Below are positions 26,590 to 34,619 of a stretch of DNA of 64,000 bases, piece after piece. Below the pieces are notes generated by a model. It saw nothing but the letters and a program-made list of their open reading frames with translations, was not told the origin of the DNA and did no database searches. Origin of the DNA: Bacteroidota bacterium. GTDB taxonomy: Bacteria > Bacteroidota > Bacteroidia > Chitinophagales > Chitinophagaceae. The translations under genes and the position numbers were made by a program. Numbering within the stretch: position 1 is the first letter of the stretch; every line of letters begins with the position of its first letter. Where the stretch lies: the NCBI GenBank assembly GCA_030706735.1, contig JAUZNZ010000010.1, positions 89,277-153,276 on the forward strand, written 5' to 3'.

Positions 26590-26595
26590 CGAATA

Positions 26596-26620
26596 GGTGC
26601 ATTAACGGCACCTTTTTTTT
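26596..26620 (+). terminator. Intrinsic terminator after tRNA-Val
   Basis: The 5-bp stem GGTGC/GCACC (26596-26600 with 26608-26612) is followed by eight T at 26613-26620. Confidence 0.75.
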
Positions 26621-26723
26621 ATTCCGTTTACGCGAGCCCCAAAATAGGCAATAACCTTAGTATTCCCTCGTTTACAGCTGATCCTCCCTTATAATCTATC
26701 AGCTTACCCCTAAAGTCAATACT

Positions 26724-28760
26724 ATGAAAAAGGCCTTATTGCTCTGGCTTGGTACCTATTGTGCCCTTCTGCTCTTTGCCCAGCCCTCCATCCAGACCAG
26801 CTTCATGACAGGCATTTCATTGCCTGTGAGCGGCAATGCGGTAAATGGCACCCATGCCGGCAGCGGCATTCATTTTGGGAACCACCTGGATTATTTAATG
26901 GGCAACGGACCGTTACGATTCGGGATCGGCGCCTATATCGGGTTTTTAAACGGATTGGGCACGAACGATAAATATCTCAAAACCGGGCAGGATATTGCAA
27001 CCCGGAACGGTATGCAGGCTTCCCAACTCCAATCCACGCAGTCTTCCTTTAAAAGCACCCATATCCTCCTTGGACCCGTGGCCTCGGTCCGATCCGGCAA
27101 CTGGGATGCCAGCCTGTGGATGAAAGGAGGCTATGGGATGAATGAACCGGGGAACTATGCTGTGGTCTATAAAGCAAATGGCGTCGTCAACAATATCTAT
27201 ATCAATCAGGCAGGGGATAATAAGAACGGGTTGGCCTATAGCCTGGGCGGAGCCATTCGCTTTGCTATATCGGAATATGCGGGGCTGCAATTGGCGGCCA
27301 ATTATTTTGGCACACAGACGGATCAGGTCAATTATAATTTTGAACGGGAGAAGGGATTGGCGCCGCTGTATAGTACCGCTTCAAATGCCTATCTGCAGGC
27401 TTCGGTCGGCCTGGTATTTACGATCGGAAAAATCACAGGCAAGCCTGAGGTCAAGTCTGCGGTCGCTTACGATCGGGCAGCAGAAGCAAGAAATATAAAC
27501 AAAGAAAACAGGAATGGAGAGCAGCATTCCGATTCACTTTATTTCTCTCCGGAAAGACTTACAATAAAAGGTACCCGGCAAACACAAAGCCCGACCTTCG
27601 GATCCATGGTAAGAACGCCTATGCAGTCTGTAAATAACTATCTCACGGGCTTCGTGTACCAGGGCAGTAAAGGACCGGTCCTGGGTCAATGCGGCGCGAG
27701 TGAAATGGCAAGCGATCCGATCCCCGGCGTCGATGTTCGTCTGATGTGCGAAGGTTGCAGCAGTCCCTGGTTGGGCCGCACAAATGCAGATGGAAGTTTC
27801 TCGATCAGCAATATCCCACCCGGCAATTACCAGGCGGTCATCAATAAGGATACGCTTGCCGTTAGGATAAGCAACATTTCCGGCAATAACAGCGGGCTCA
27901 GCGTGCTGGAATTGCCCTTAAATGAATGCAGCATGGCCAACAATATACTCTATGCCGAAAATAAAGTGTATGTGGAGGTCATTTCTGCCAGGGAGACTTC
28001 CAGTGGGATGGCCAGCGGGAGAAGAACCCTTGCCGGTCCTTCCAGTGTGATGACCGTTACAAATACATCATTCGAAGTAAACTGGAAAAATATCATTAGT
28101 AACGAGGGTAAGCTCTACGCCGAAGTAATGACGGCCAGAGAGGCGAGCACGGGAATGGCAACGGGAAGAACCCTTATTACGGGTGACCTCGATGGGGACG
28201 GCGTCGCGGAGTATGCTTCCGTGCATATGGCAACGGAGCACGGATCGGGTATGGCAAGCGGTTTGACGGATATCGTACATCTTCATAAAGAGGGGATCAT
28301 TCATAGGGATCTGGCTGCCAGGAGCATGCTCACACCGGACGGCGGTCAAAATGCGGGCGAGGCAGCGGTAAGCAACCCTTTGTATCAAGGTTCCGGCAGC
28401 AGCGGTCACAATCCCTTTTTCGAAAGCAAGGACGCCATTCAGGTCAGCGGCAGCAATGGAGTAGATCATTCCCTTTTCCTGCCATCGACATTGGATCTGA
28501 AGACAGCGGTAACTGCCAACACGGGCCCGGGGAATAGTTTTGATTGCTGGCCCATCAGGTGGATGCCCGGCAGTCATAAGACCGATAACAATTCAAATAC
28601 GTTGCGGGCCAGCATCAATACGACCCGCTCCAATATTAAGCACGTAAGCCGGATAAACTGCACAGGAGGCAGTTGTAATGTCGAATGTGTCGTGGAGATG
28701 AATGGCCAGGAATACGATGCCGTTCTTATCGGTGCGTTTAAGAGGTCTGTTGCTCCCTGA
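26724..28760 (+). CDS. Outer-membrane/surface protein with barrel-like N-terminus and GMASGR repeats
   Basis: I do not recognise a named family. The 678 residues begin with a signal peptide (to about FAQ, residue 20). Residues about 20-235 alternate like a small outer-membrane beta-barrel (GIHFGNHLDYLMG, LRFGIGAYIGFLNG, LQLAANYFG). Around 330-395 a CarboxypepD_reg/SdrD-B-like segment appears (IPGVDVRLMCEGC, GRTNADGSFSISNIPPGNYQAVI). Then a motif of the form EV-x-x-ARE-x-S-x-GMA-x-GR occurs at 418-433 and 467-482, with a partial copy at 503-513. A calcium-loop-like DLDGDGVAEY lies between. It follows tRNA-Val with no evident partner gene. Confidence 0.7.
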   Translation: MKKALLLWLGTYCALLLFAQPSIQTSFMTGISLPVSGNAVNGTHAGSGIHFGNHLDYLMGNGPLRFGIGAYIGFLNGLGTNDKYLKTGQDIATRNGMQASQLQSTQSSFKSTHILLGPVASVRSGNWDASLWMKGGYGMNEPGNYAVVYKANGVVNNIYINQAGDNKNGLAYSLGGAIRFAISEYAGLQLAANYFGTQTDQVNYNFEREKGLAPLYSTASNAYLQASVGLVFTIGKITGKPEVKSAVAYDRAAEARNINKENRNGEQHSDSLYFSPERLTIKGTRQTQSPTFGSMVRTPMQSVNNYLTGFVYQGSKGPVLGQCGASEMASDPIPGVDVRLMCEGCSSPWLGRTNADGSFSISNIPPGNYQAVINKDTLAVRISNISGNNSGLSVLELPLNECSMANNILYAENKVYVEVISARETSSGMASGRRTLAGPSSVMTVTNTSFEVNWKNIISNEGKLYAEVMTAREASTGMATGRTLITGDLDGDGVAEYASVHMATEHGSGMASGLTDIVHLHKEGIIHRDLAARSMLTPDGGQNAGEAAVSNPLYQGSGSSGHNPFFESKDAIQVSGSNGVDHSLFLPSTLDLKTAVTANTGPGNSFDCWPIRWMPGSHKTDNNSNTLRASINTTRSNIKHVSRINCTGGSCNVECVVEMNGQEYDAVLIGAFKRSVAP

Positions 28761-28846
28761 GCCACGTGAGGACGGAGCCGGCTTCCCGGTTTGACAACGG
28801 GTGGAACATCGGACCGTTCCATGGAACCACCCTCAGGAATTATGAC

Positions 28847-28854
28847 TAGATTTG
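28847..28854 (+). promoter_or_regulatory. Promoter -7 element of the MscS gene
   Basis: TAGATTTG at 28847-28854 matches TAnnTTTG, 22 bases before the GTG start. A perfect 12-base palindrome (28816-28827) covers the expected -33 area. Confidence 0.45.
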
Positions 28855-28875
28855 CCGGTAGGAGCATAGATCGCA

Positions 28876-31416
28876 GTGGTGAAAAATATACCGATTAAAA
28901 ATATCCTGCTTTCCGCAATCTTTATCGTTTTCGGAACGATGGGGGTAAGCGCCCAGCATGTGCCGGACACGGTAACTCCCCACGGCCAAAGGCCAGTCAG
29001 CACGCAGGATACGGCAATAGCCGGGCGGCGCAACCCGTCTCAGACAAGGCTTGGCGGAAAGAATGGCCGCGGGCGGCCGGGTGTCACCCTGTCCAGGGCG
29101 AAAACCGAGCGGCGTAAATTCGATTCTACACTGTTTACGACGGCCAGTGAGCCCACTTCGGGCGATTACCTCGAAAGCCTGGAAAAGGTTTTCCAGTTGC
29201 TGAGCGCTGTGCCCGTTACTATTTCCTCCTTCACCCGCCTTGAGGAGATCCATGAACAGTTTGACGCGGAAGACTCTGTCCTGGATCTGGTAAAGAACCG
29301 GTTGACTGCCGGTGACGAACGCGACCTGAACATACGTAATCTCCAGATGTTCAATACGCTGCTCGATCAGCTGGATAAGAGTACCGGCAGGTACGCTGAC
29401 TATTTGCAGACGTATGATAAGAAAATGGACGGCATCAGGGGGGACATCGCGGGTCTCAAGAAAGATACGCTGATGTTGCTTATATTCAGGGATTCTACGC
29501 TAAAAGCCACTTTTGAGCCTCAGTTGCAGGATATAAAATTAAAATGGCGGCAGGCTGACAGCCTGATCAAGTTGAACCTCGAGGAAATAAACGATCTGAA
29601 GGCGCGGGCCTCGGCGAACACGATCACCATTTCAGACCTTCTTTACCGGGTAGACACGGACCTGGAGGACGTTGGCAGAAAGGCGTTCGGAAAAGAAAAA
29701 AAATATCTCTGGGAGTCAGGCGTCCCGGCGATCGCGCCACATCAGCCCTTCATCAGCGAACAGCAACTGGCCAGGTATTATTTCGCCAATTCCCGCGGCA
29801 AACGTGTATGGCTGATCTTGACCGGGCTGGTCTTCTTCTTCTGGAACTGGCTTAATTTTCGGACACTGAGGAGGCTTCATAGCCTGAAATCCGTTGAGAT
29901 CTTTCATTTTCGGCATATCCAACCCTTTCCTCTTACCGCTTCTCTTTTATTCATCCTTAACCTGGCGCCTCTTTTTGATCTCTATGCTCCGGCGATCTAT
30001 ATTGAATCCATCCAGTTCTTCCTCATGGTGCTCCTGACGATCGTGTTGCGCAATCAGCTTCCGCGGGGACATTTTTACGGATGGTGTGTTTTTATTGTTT
30101 TATTCTTATTCGTGCCGGTAATCCGAATTCTTGGTCTCCCGGAGGGCACGCAGCGTTGGATGGACTTTATCCAGAGTAGTCTGTCCGTGGCATTTGGGCT
30201 GGTCTTGCTATTTGGGTCGAACGTAACGAATCTCAACAAGTTATTCGGCTCATCGGATCTCCCCGTTAGTTCAACGATATCCGGAGGTACAAAGCTGGTG
30301 TTCTATGCCGGAGGATTATATGTCTTCCTCAACTTATTGGCGCTCGGATGCAATCTGGCGGGCCGTGTTACCCTGTCGAAAATATTTGGTGCGACCGGCG
30401 TGTATGCTTTTGCGCAGACCGTCAGCCTGATCATATTTGTTCAACTGGTCGTTGAGGCCTTTCTGCTCCAGATACAGACCAGCAGGGTCCGCAAGCGATA
30501 CCCGGAGAACTTCGATGTTCCCGGAGTCACGCGTTCCATCTATCGCGTTGCCGCCGGCCTTGCCATTTTTCTATGGCTGATCGTGTTTTCATCGAATCTA
30601 AACCTGTTCGATGCGCTAAACGATCTGTTGACCAGTTTACTAACCAGTCCGAGGCATGTTGGGAGCTTTTCATTTACGCTTGGCGGGATCCTTTTGTTCA
30701 TGGCCATTATCTGGACGGCCAATTTCTTGCAGCGTTATATTACTTTTTTCTTTGGCGATACCGGGGACGATGCGGCTATTGACGACAAAGGGCAGCGATC
30801 CAAGCTGCTGGTTACCCGGCTTATCTTGCTGACGGCCGGCTTTCTGCTTGCGGTGGCTGCATCCGGGCTGCCGCTGGACAAGATCACCGTCATCCTGGGA
30901 GCCCTGGGCGTCGGTATTGGCCTTGGTTTGCAGAGTATCGTGAACAATTTCGTCTCCGGGATCATTTTGATATTCGACAGGCCGCTTAGGATCGGAGATA
31001 TGGTGGAGATCGGGGATAAAAAGGGTAAAGTGAAGGAGATCGGCATCCGTTCCAGCACCCTGCTCACCGATGATGGTGCCGAAGTGATCATCCCGAACGG
31101 GGATGTACTCTCCCATAATATTGTTAATTGGACGCTTAGCAATAATCACGTGCGCGTAGCCTTAACGTTCACTATTGACAAGCCTGCTCATGCCGAAGCG
31201 ATTCAGACGGAGGCAATAAAGGAGATCGTCAAGGGCAACCCGAATGTGCTGGACAGCAGGGAACCTGAGGTCAGCCTGAATATGGTCAGTTCCAAGACCA
31301 TTGAAATCAAGGTGCTTTTCTGGTGTAAGGACTTCGGCAAGACTTCTTCTACCTCCGTGGATGTCCGATCAGCTATTTATCAATATCTGGACAAACAGGG
31401 AATTACCGTAGAATAA
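28876..31416 (+). CDS. Large mechanosensitive channel of the MscS family
   Basis: Inner-membrane channel that releases osmolytes on hypo-osmotic shock. The 846 residues start with GTG at 28876 and a signal-like segment. A long periplasmic helical region (about 80-280, rich in Asp/Lys/Leu) follows, then about ten hydrophobic helices from residue 310 on. The conserved pore and beta domain reads GALGVGIGLGLQSIVNNFVSGIILIFDRPLRIGDMVEIG, then EVIIPNGDVLSHNIVNW. The size and periplasmic domain resemble MscK/MscM-type channels rather than small MscS. It is transcribed alone. Confidence 0.9.
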   Translation: MVKNIPIKNILLSAIFIVFGTMGVSAQHVPDTVTPHGQRPVSTQDTAIAGRRNPSQTRLGGKNGRGRPGVTLSRAKTERRKFDSTLFTTASEPTSGDYLESLEKVFQLLSAVPVTISSFTRLEEIHEQFDAEDSVLDLVKNRLTAGDERDLNIRNLQMFNTLLDQLDKSTGRYADYLQTYDKKMDGIRGDIAGLKKDTLMLLIFRDSTLKATFEPQLQDIKLKWRQADSLIKLNLEEINDLKARASANTITISDLLYRVDTDLEDVGRKAFGKEKKYLWESGVPAIAPHQPFISEQQLARYYFANSRGKRVWLILTGLVFFFWNWLNFRTLRRLHSLKSVEIFHFRHIQPFPLTASLLFILNLAPLFDLYAPAIYIESIQFFLMVLLTIVLRNQLPRGHFYGWCVFIVLFLFVPVIRILGLPEGTQRWMDFIQSSLSVAFGLVLLFGSNVTNLNKLFGSSDLPVSSTISGGTKLVFYAGGLYVFLNLLALGCNLAGRVTLSKIFGATGVYAFAQTVSLIIFVQLVVEAFLLQIQTSRVRKRYPENFDVPGVTRSIYRVAAGLAIFLWLIVFSSNLNLFDALNDLLTSLLTSPRHVGSFSFTLGGILLFMAIIWTANFLQRYITFFFGDTGDDAAIDDKGQRSKLLVTRLILLTAGFLLAVAASGLPLDKITVILGALGVGIGLGLQSIVNNFVSGIILIFDRPLRIGDMVEIGDKKGKVKEIGIRSSTLLTDDGAEVIIPNGDVLSHNIVNWTLSNNHVRVALTFTIDKPAHAEAIQTEAIKEIVKGNPNVLDSREPEVSLNMVSSKTIEIKVLFWCKDFGKTSSTSVDVRSAIYQYLDKQGITVE

Positions 31417-31475
31417 TGTTCAACGGGCGATCGATAGCACTTGACATTCGACCCTGATTTCCCGCGACCGGCGCT

Positions 31476-32327
31476 TCAATTGATTGTCGCGCTATGCGCC
31501 CGCCTGAAAGCGAGTGGAGTTACTTTGAATTCCTTCTTAAATAGCCGGATAAATGAACTTTGGTTTTCGAATCCACAAGAGACCATGATCAGACCGACCG
31601 GGCGTTTGGTCTTTTTCAACAAGCGACAAGCCTTTTTCAGACGGAGCCGTGTAAGATACTCCCTGGGCGTGGCTTCATACGCGCTCTTGAATAATCGCAG
31701 AAAGTGGAAGGGAGAGATATGGCAAACCCTGGAAAGCGTTTCCAGCGTAATGTCTTCGTCGAGGTGGTCCTTCATATGCTTGACCGCCAATCTCATCCTC
31801 TTGTGCAGGTCGGCCTTCGTCTCCTTGCCCGTAGCCTGGACCCGGTTGACGGTCTTGTACTGATCCAATTCGAACCATGGTTTGGCAGGGCGGGTGGAGG
31901 GATACCCGTTATCCTGCCGGAATTTTTTCCGTTCATGGGTAAAATCCCACCAATTTCTGGGACTTTCCGGGTGTTCGGCGAAGTGAACGACCAGGCGAAA
32001 TTGATCTTCCACGCAGGGATCGATCCATGCGCCCGCCAGTAGCTCCAGTTTATTGAATAACTTCGCCGGGTCCTTTCCCTTCAATTCATGCAGAGAGTAA
32101 AATCCCAATTGGATCAGGTCATGGGCGAATTTGGCGCCAATCGAGGGTAGGCTTTGGAACTCGGACATCGCTCTGAGCTCCATGGCCCTGATCCCGGAAA
32201 CATTTAGCACGTCCTTCAGGCTGCGTACGGAATGACGGTGAATTTCATTCAATTTTATTCCTTCTGCCCGGAGCTTTCTTTTTTCGGAAACCAGGATTTC
32301 CAGCCTGTTTGGTTTGGATTCATTCAT
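31476..32327 (-). CDS. Cdd1/helix-hairpin-helix and AraC-type HTH fusion regulator
   Basis: Two recognisable parts make up the 283 residues. Residues about 55-130 (FQSLPSIGAKFAHDLIQLGF, then HFAEHPESPRNWWDFTHERK) match the Cdd1/pathogenicity-locus type helix-hairpin-helix domain. Residues about 172-278 form an AraC-family double HTH (ITLETLSRVCHISPFHFLRLFKSAYEATPREYLTRLRLKKA, then GFENQSSFIRLFKKEFKVTP). This predicts a DNA-binding regulator. Its ATG lies 2 bases beyond the stop of the broken VOC gene upstream, so the two were once an operon. The ligand or target is unknown. Confidence 0.8.
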   Translation of the reverse strand: MNESKPNRLEILVSEKRKLRAEGIKLNEIHRHSVRSLKDVLNVSGIRAMELRAMSEFQSLPSIGAKFAHDLIQLGFYSLHELKGKDPAKLFNKLELLAGAWIDPCVEDQFRLVVHFAEHPESPRNWWDFTHERKKFRQDNGYPSTRPAKPWFELDQYKTVNRVQATGKETKADLHKRMRLAVKHMKDHLDEDITLETLSRVCHISPFHFLRLFKSAYEATPREYLTRLRLKKACRLLKKTKRPVGLIMVSCGFENQSSFIRLFKKEFKVTPLAFRRAHSATIN

Positions 32328-32623
32328 TTTCTGCGAATGTTAGCATGTAATTGTTGATGTCTCTGATGGAAAATTCAGTGGCTCCGTAAAAGGTCTTCTC
32401 TAGCCCGTGCAAGACCGTCACTTTCTCATTTAGCTCTTCGTACAAAGGTTATGCCGCCGCAACGCATGAGGGCAAAAATGGGGTCTCCTTTTTCGGGTAC
32501 GGTGGTTATTATTTCGAAGCCCAGCTGTTTGTAAAAATCGGTGGTTAGGTTGAGATCCTTTACATAAATGGTCGGTGCCATGCTTTCCATAGCAAAGGGG
32601 CGACCGGATGGATGTTGTTTCAT
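32320..32623 (-). pseudogene. Broken VOC (glyoxalase/bleomycin-resistance) family gene
   Basis: The N-terminal half of a VOC-family protein is open from ATG 32623 (MAPTIYVKDLNLTTDFYKQLGFEI..., then FALMRCGGITFV) and stops at 32426. In a shifted frame just beyond, the sequence reads YEELNEKVTVLHGLEKTFYG and then ATEFSIRDINNYMLTFAENE, a typical VOC C-terminus, ending with TGA at 32320-32322. The middle of the fold, roughly 40 residues, is missing and the frames do not match, so an internal deletion with frameshift is inferred. The stop almost touches the ATG of the AraC fusion gene. Confidence 0.75.
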
Positions 32624-32697
32624 TTTTTTTCTTACAAAAGTAGAAGCGCCGGCGAGGTAAAATGTGCCGAAATTGCTATTATCGAACGGGAATGAGC

Positions 32698-32733
32698 AAA
32701 AAAAGCCCCGGACAAATGGCTAAATGCCGGGGC
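32698..32733 (-). terminator. Orphan minus-strand intrinsic terminator
   Basis: A GC-rich 7-bp stem (32705-32711 with 32727-32733) is flanked by an A run at 32698-32704, which reads as a T run on the minus strand. No minus-strand gene ends here; the next gene on the right is on the plus strand. Confidence 0.5.
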
Positions 32734-32790
32734 ATGATATTGGTAACTGGTGGTCCTTGGATTATCGATCAATAAAATAAACACCTACAT

Positions 32791-33375
32791 ATGCGTATTA
32801 AAACACCCGGAAGGCTGACCTGTTTTTGCATTCTCGCCGCTTTTGGTTTCTATGGGCTGGCCGGCTGCAATAGCGATGGCGATTCCAAAACTGCCGGTTC
32901 GTCCTCGGATAGCACGGTACAGACGGCCGGAACAACGGACAGCGCTTCTAAAGACAGTATGGCCACGGCGTCCCGGTCCGCAAAGAAAAAGAGGAAGGCC
33001 TCCGTTTCGATAGCCACACCCGACAACGACAAGATCGTCAGGGACAAAGAAGGCGTTTATAACAGGGCGGAAGTAATGCCCGAATATCCCGGAGGGCAGA
33101 ATGCCTTGTCAAACTATATCAACGATCAATTCGGTTCCAGCCAGACTACCATCGATGACAACACGACCGGTACCGTAAGAGTGTCGTTTATAGTGGATGA
33201 GAAAGGAAAGGTCACGGATGTCCATTTACTGGGCGATCGCAGATCGGCTACAAGTTTGGATGACCAGGTGGTAAAAGTGATCAGCAATATGCCGGCCTGG
33301 ACGCCGGGAAAAGTAAAGGGAAAGAATGTAAAGACAAGGCTTGAACTCCCGATCGTCTTCGAATTGGAAGGATAG
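32791..33375 (+). CDS. Lipoprotein with TonB C-terminal-type domain
   Basis: The 194 residues begin with a lipoprotein signal ending LAGC (Cys26), so the protein is probably anchored in a membrane facing the periplasm. Residues 27-80 are Ser/Thr/Asp and Lys rich and look disordered. Residues about 95-194 match the TonB/energy-transducer C-terminal fold (EVMPEYPGGQNALSNYI, GTVRVSFIVDEKGKVTDV, PAWTPGKVKGKNVKTRLELPIVFEL). There is no N-terminal transmembrane anchor for ExbBD, so it is unlikely to be a working TonB; Bacteroidota have many such free-standing domains of unknown role. Confidence 0.8.
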   Translation: MRIKTPGRLTCFCILAAFGFYGLAGCNSDGDSKTAGSSSDSTVQTAGTTDSASKDSMATASRSAKKKRKASVSIATPDNDKIVRDKEGVYNRAEVMPEYPGGQNALSNYINDQFGSSQTTIDDNTTGTVRVSFIVDEKGKVTDVHLLGDRRSATSLDDQVVKVISNMPAWTPGKVKGKNVKTRLELPIVFELEG

Positions 33376-33390
33376 GGCAGGCTATTTCCT

Positions 33391-34512
33391 TCAATCCTTC
33401 ACCGTGATCTGCCCCGGATCGGTCACGATGATCTCCGGCTTGCCGCGGTATTCGGTGACCACTCCTGTCACGCAAATGCTCTTATTGGCGTAGGCGGTTT
33501 CAGGGGCGACCTTGAATTTGCCTCTGTCTTCTCCCTTGATCATGATCGTCAGTTTCTGGTTGGGATACGCTGCGCCAACATTCAGGAGCGTCATTTGGGA
33601 GGATTCGAAATATCTCGTCGTGTAGACCTTATCGCAAAGGGTTGTTGTCGAGCCGGGCGAAAGGGAGGAGGCCGGAGAGGAGGAGGCCGGAACCGCGGAC
33701 GTACTATTGGATACGGGCCCGGAAGGCGGCGGAGCGGTAAAAATACTGTTTAGCACTCCCGCGAGCCGGATTCCTGCCTGTTCAATGCGTCGCGCAATGA
33801 CCGGGAGGTGCGCCTGATAATAGGCCTCGTCAAAATTTGGGTTTCGGGCAGCGTCCGCATACAGCTCCGCGCTGACCTGATAGGATTCGAAAAGCCATTT
33901 CATCAGATCGTCCGATTGCCATTTCCGGATCTGTTCGGGCGTCGCGCGATCATATCGTTCTGCCAGTTGCTCGAAGGAGAGGTTTTGATGTTCGATCAAA
34001 CGCGAATCCCAAAGGCTGTGGAGATTGGCATCCTGTCCTTCGAAGGTCACCTTGATGGAATTGCCGCCTTTGTCCTCCGCGCGGCTCACATGCATGGGCT
34101 GATGCAGATCGCCGACCAGATGAATGACAAATTTCAGGGCAAACGCCTTTTCGTCCTTCGAGCGCGTGGGGTCGCGCAGATCGGTCTCACATTTGAGCAA
34201 AGCCTTGTAGACATTGTCTTCCTTCATCTCCCGAACCGCATTGGAGAATTGTTGATAGGTATAGCCCATCGGCAAGTCGATATAATGCCAGGGACCGGTA
34301 TATCGGAATTCTTCATGTGAACGGATCTCGTCCGCATAGGTGCTGACTTCCGGCATCGTCTGGTCTCCCAGGTAATAGTGAACATTCAGTCTGGCATTGG
34401 CCGTCAGGTGGGCTTCCGCGATCTTAGCCACGGTACGGTGGCCCAGTACTCCCCATGACACTAAAAGGACCGAGCACAGGACCCAGGGGGTAGTGGAGAA
34501 CAGCTTTTTCAT
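33391..34512 (-). CDS. Secreted S1/P1-type zinc nuclease with C-terminal OB-like domain
   Basis: Phospholipase C/P1-fold nuclease degrading single-stranded nucleic acid outside the cytoplasm. The start MKKLFSTTPW at 34512 gives 373 residues. Signal cleavage before Trp20 would expose the zinc-binding N-terminal Trp (WGVLGH). Further ligands are visible in the WHYIDLP region, FVIHLVGDLHQPMHV and NLHSLWD. After a Ser/Pro/Ala-rich linker (about 265-295) a short OB-fold-like domain follows (SICVTGVVTEYRGKPEIIVTDPGQI). It converges with the TonB-domain lipoprotein and diverges from a Gfo/Idh gene. Confidence 0.88.
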   Translation of the reverse strand: MKKLFSTTPWVLCSVLLVSWGVLGHRTVAKIAEAHLTANARLNVHYYLGDQTMPEVSTYADEIRSHEEFRYTGPWHYIDLPMGYTYQQFSNAVREMKEDNVYKALLKCETDLRDPTRSKDEKAFALKFVIHLVGDLHQPMHVSRAEDKGGNSIKVTFEGQDANLHSLWDSRLIEHQNLSFEQLAERYDRATPEQIRKWQSDDLMKWLFESYQVSAELYADAARNPNFDEAYYQAHLPVIARRIEQAGIRLAGVLNSIFTAPPPSGPVSNSTSAVPASSSPASSLSPGSTTTLCDKVYTTRYFESSQMTLLNVGAAYPNQKLTIMIKGEDRGKFKVAPETAYANKSICVTGVVTEYRGKPEIIVTDPGQITVKD

Positions 34513-34619
34513 GATAAATATTGAGGCCATAAATATAGTGAACTATTTTTTAGCACATTTAGTTCGCAGCTATTTGGTAAGAATAGAATATTTTTAGGAA
34601 CACGTAAATCAGCAGCCAT

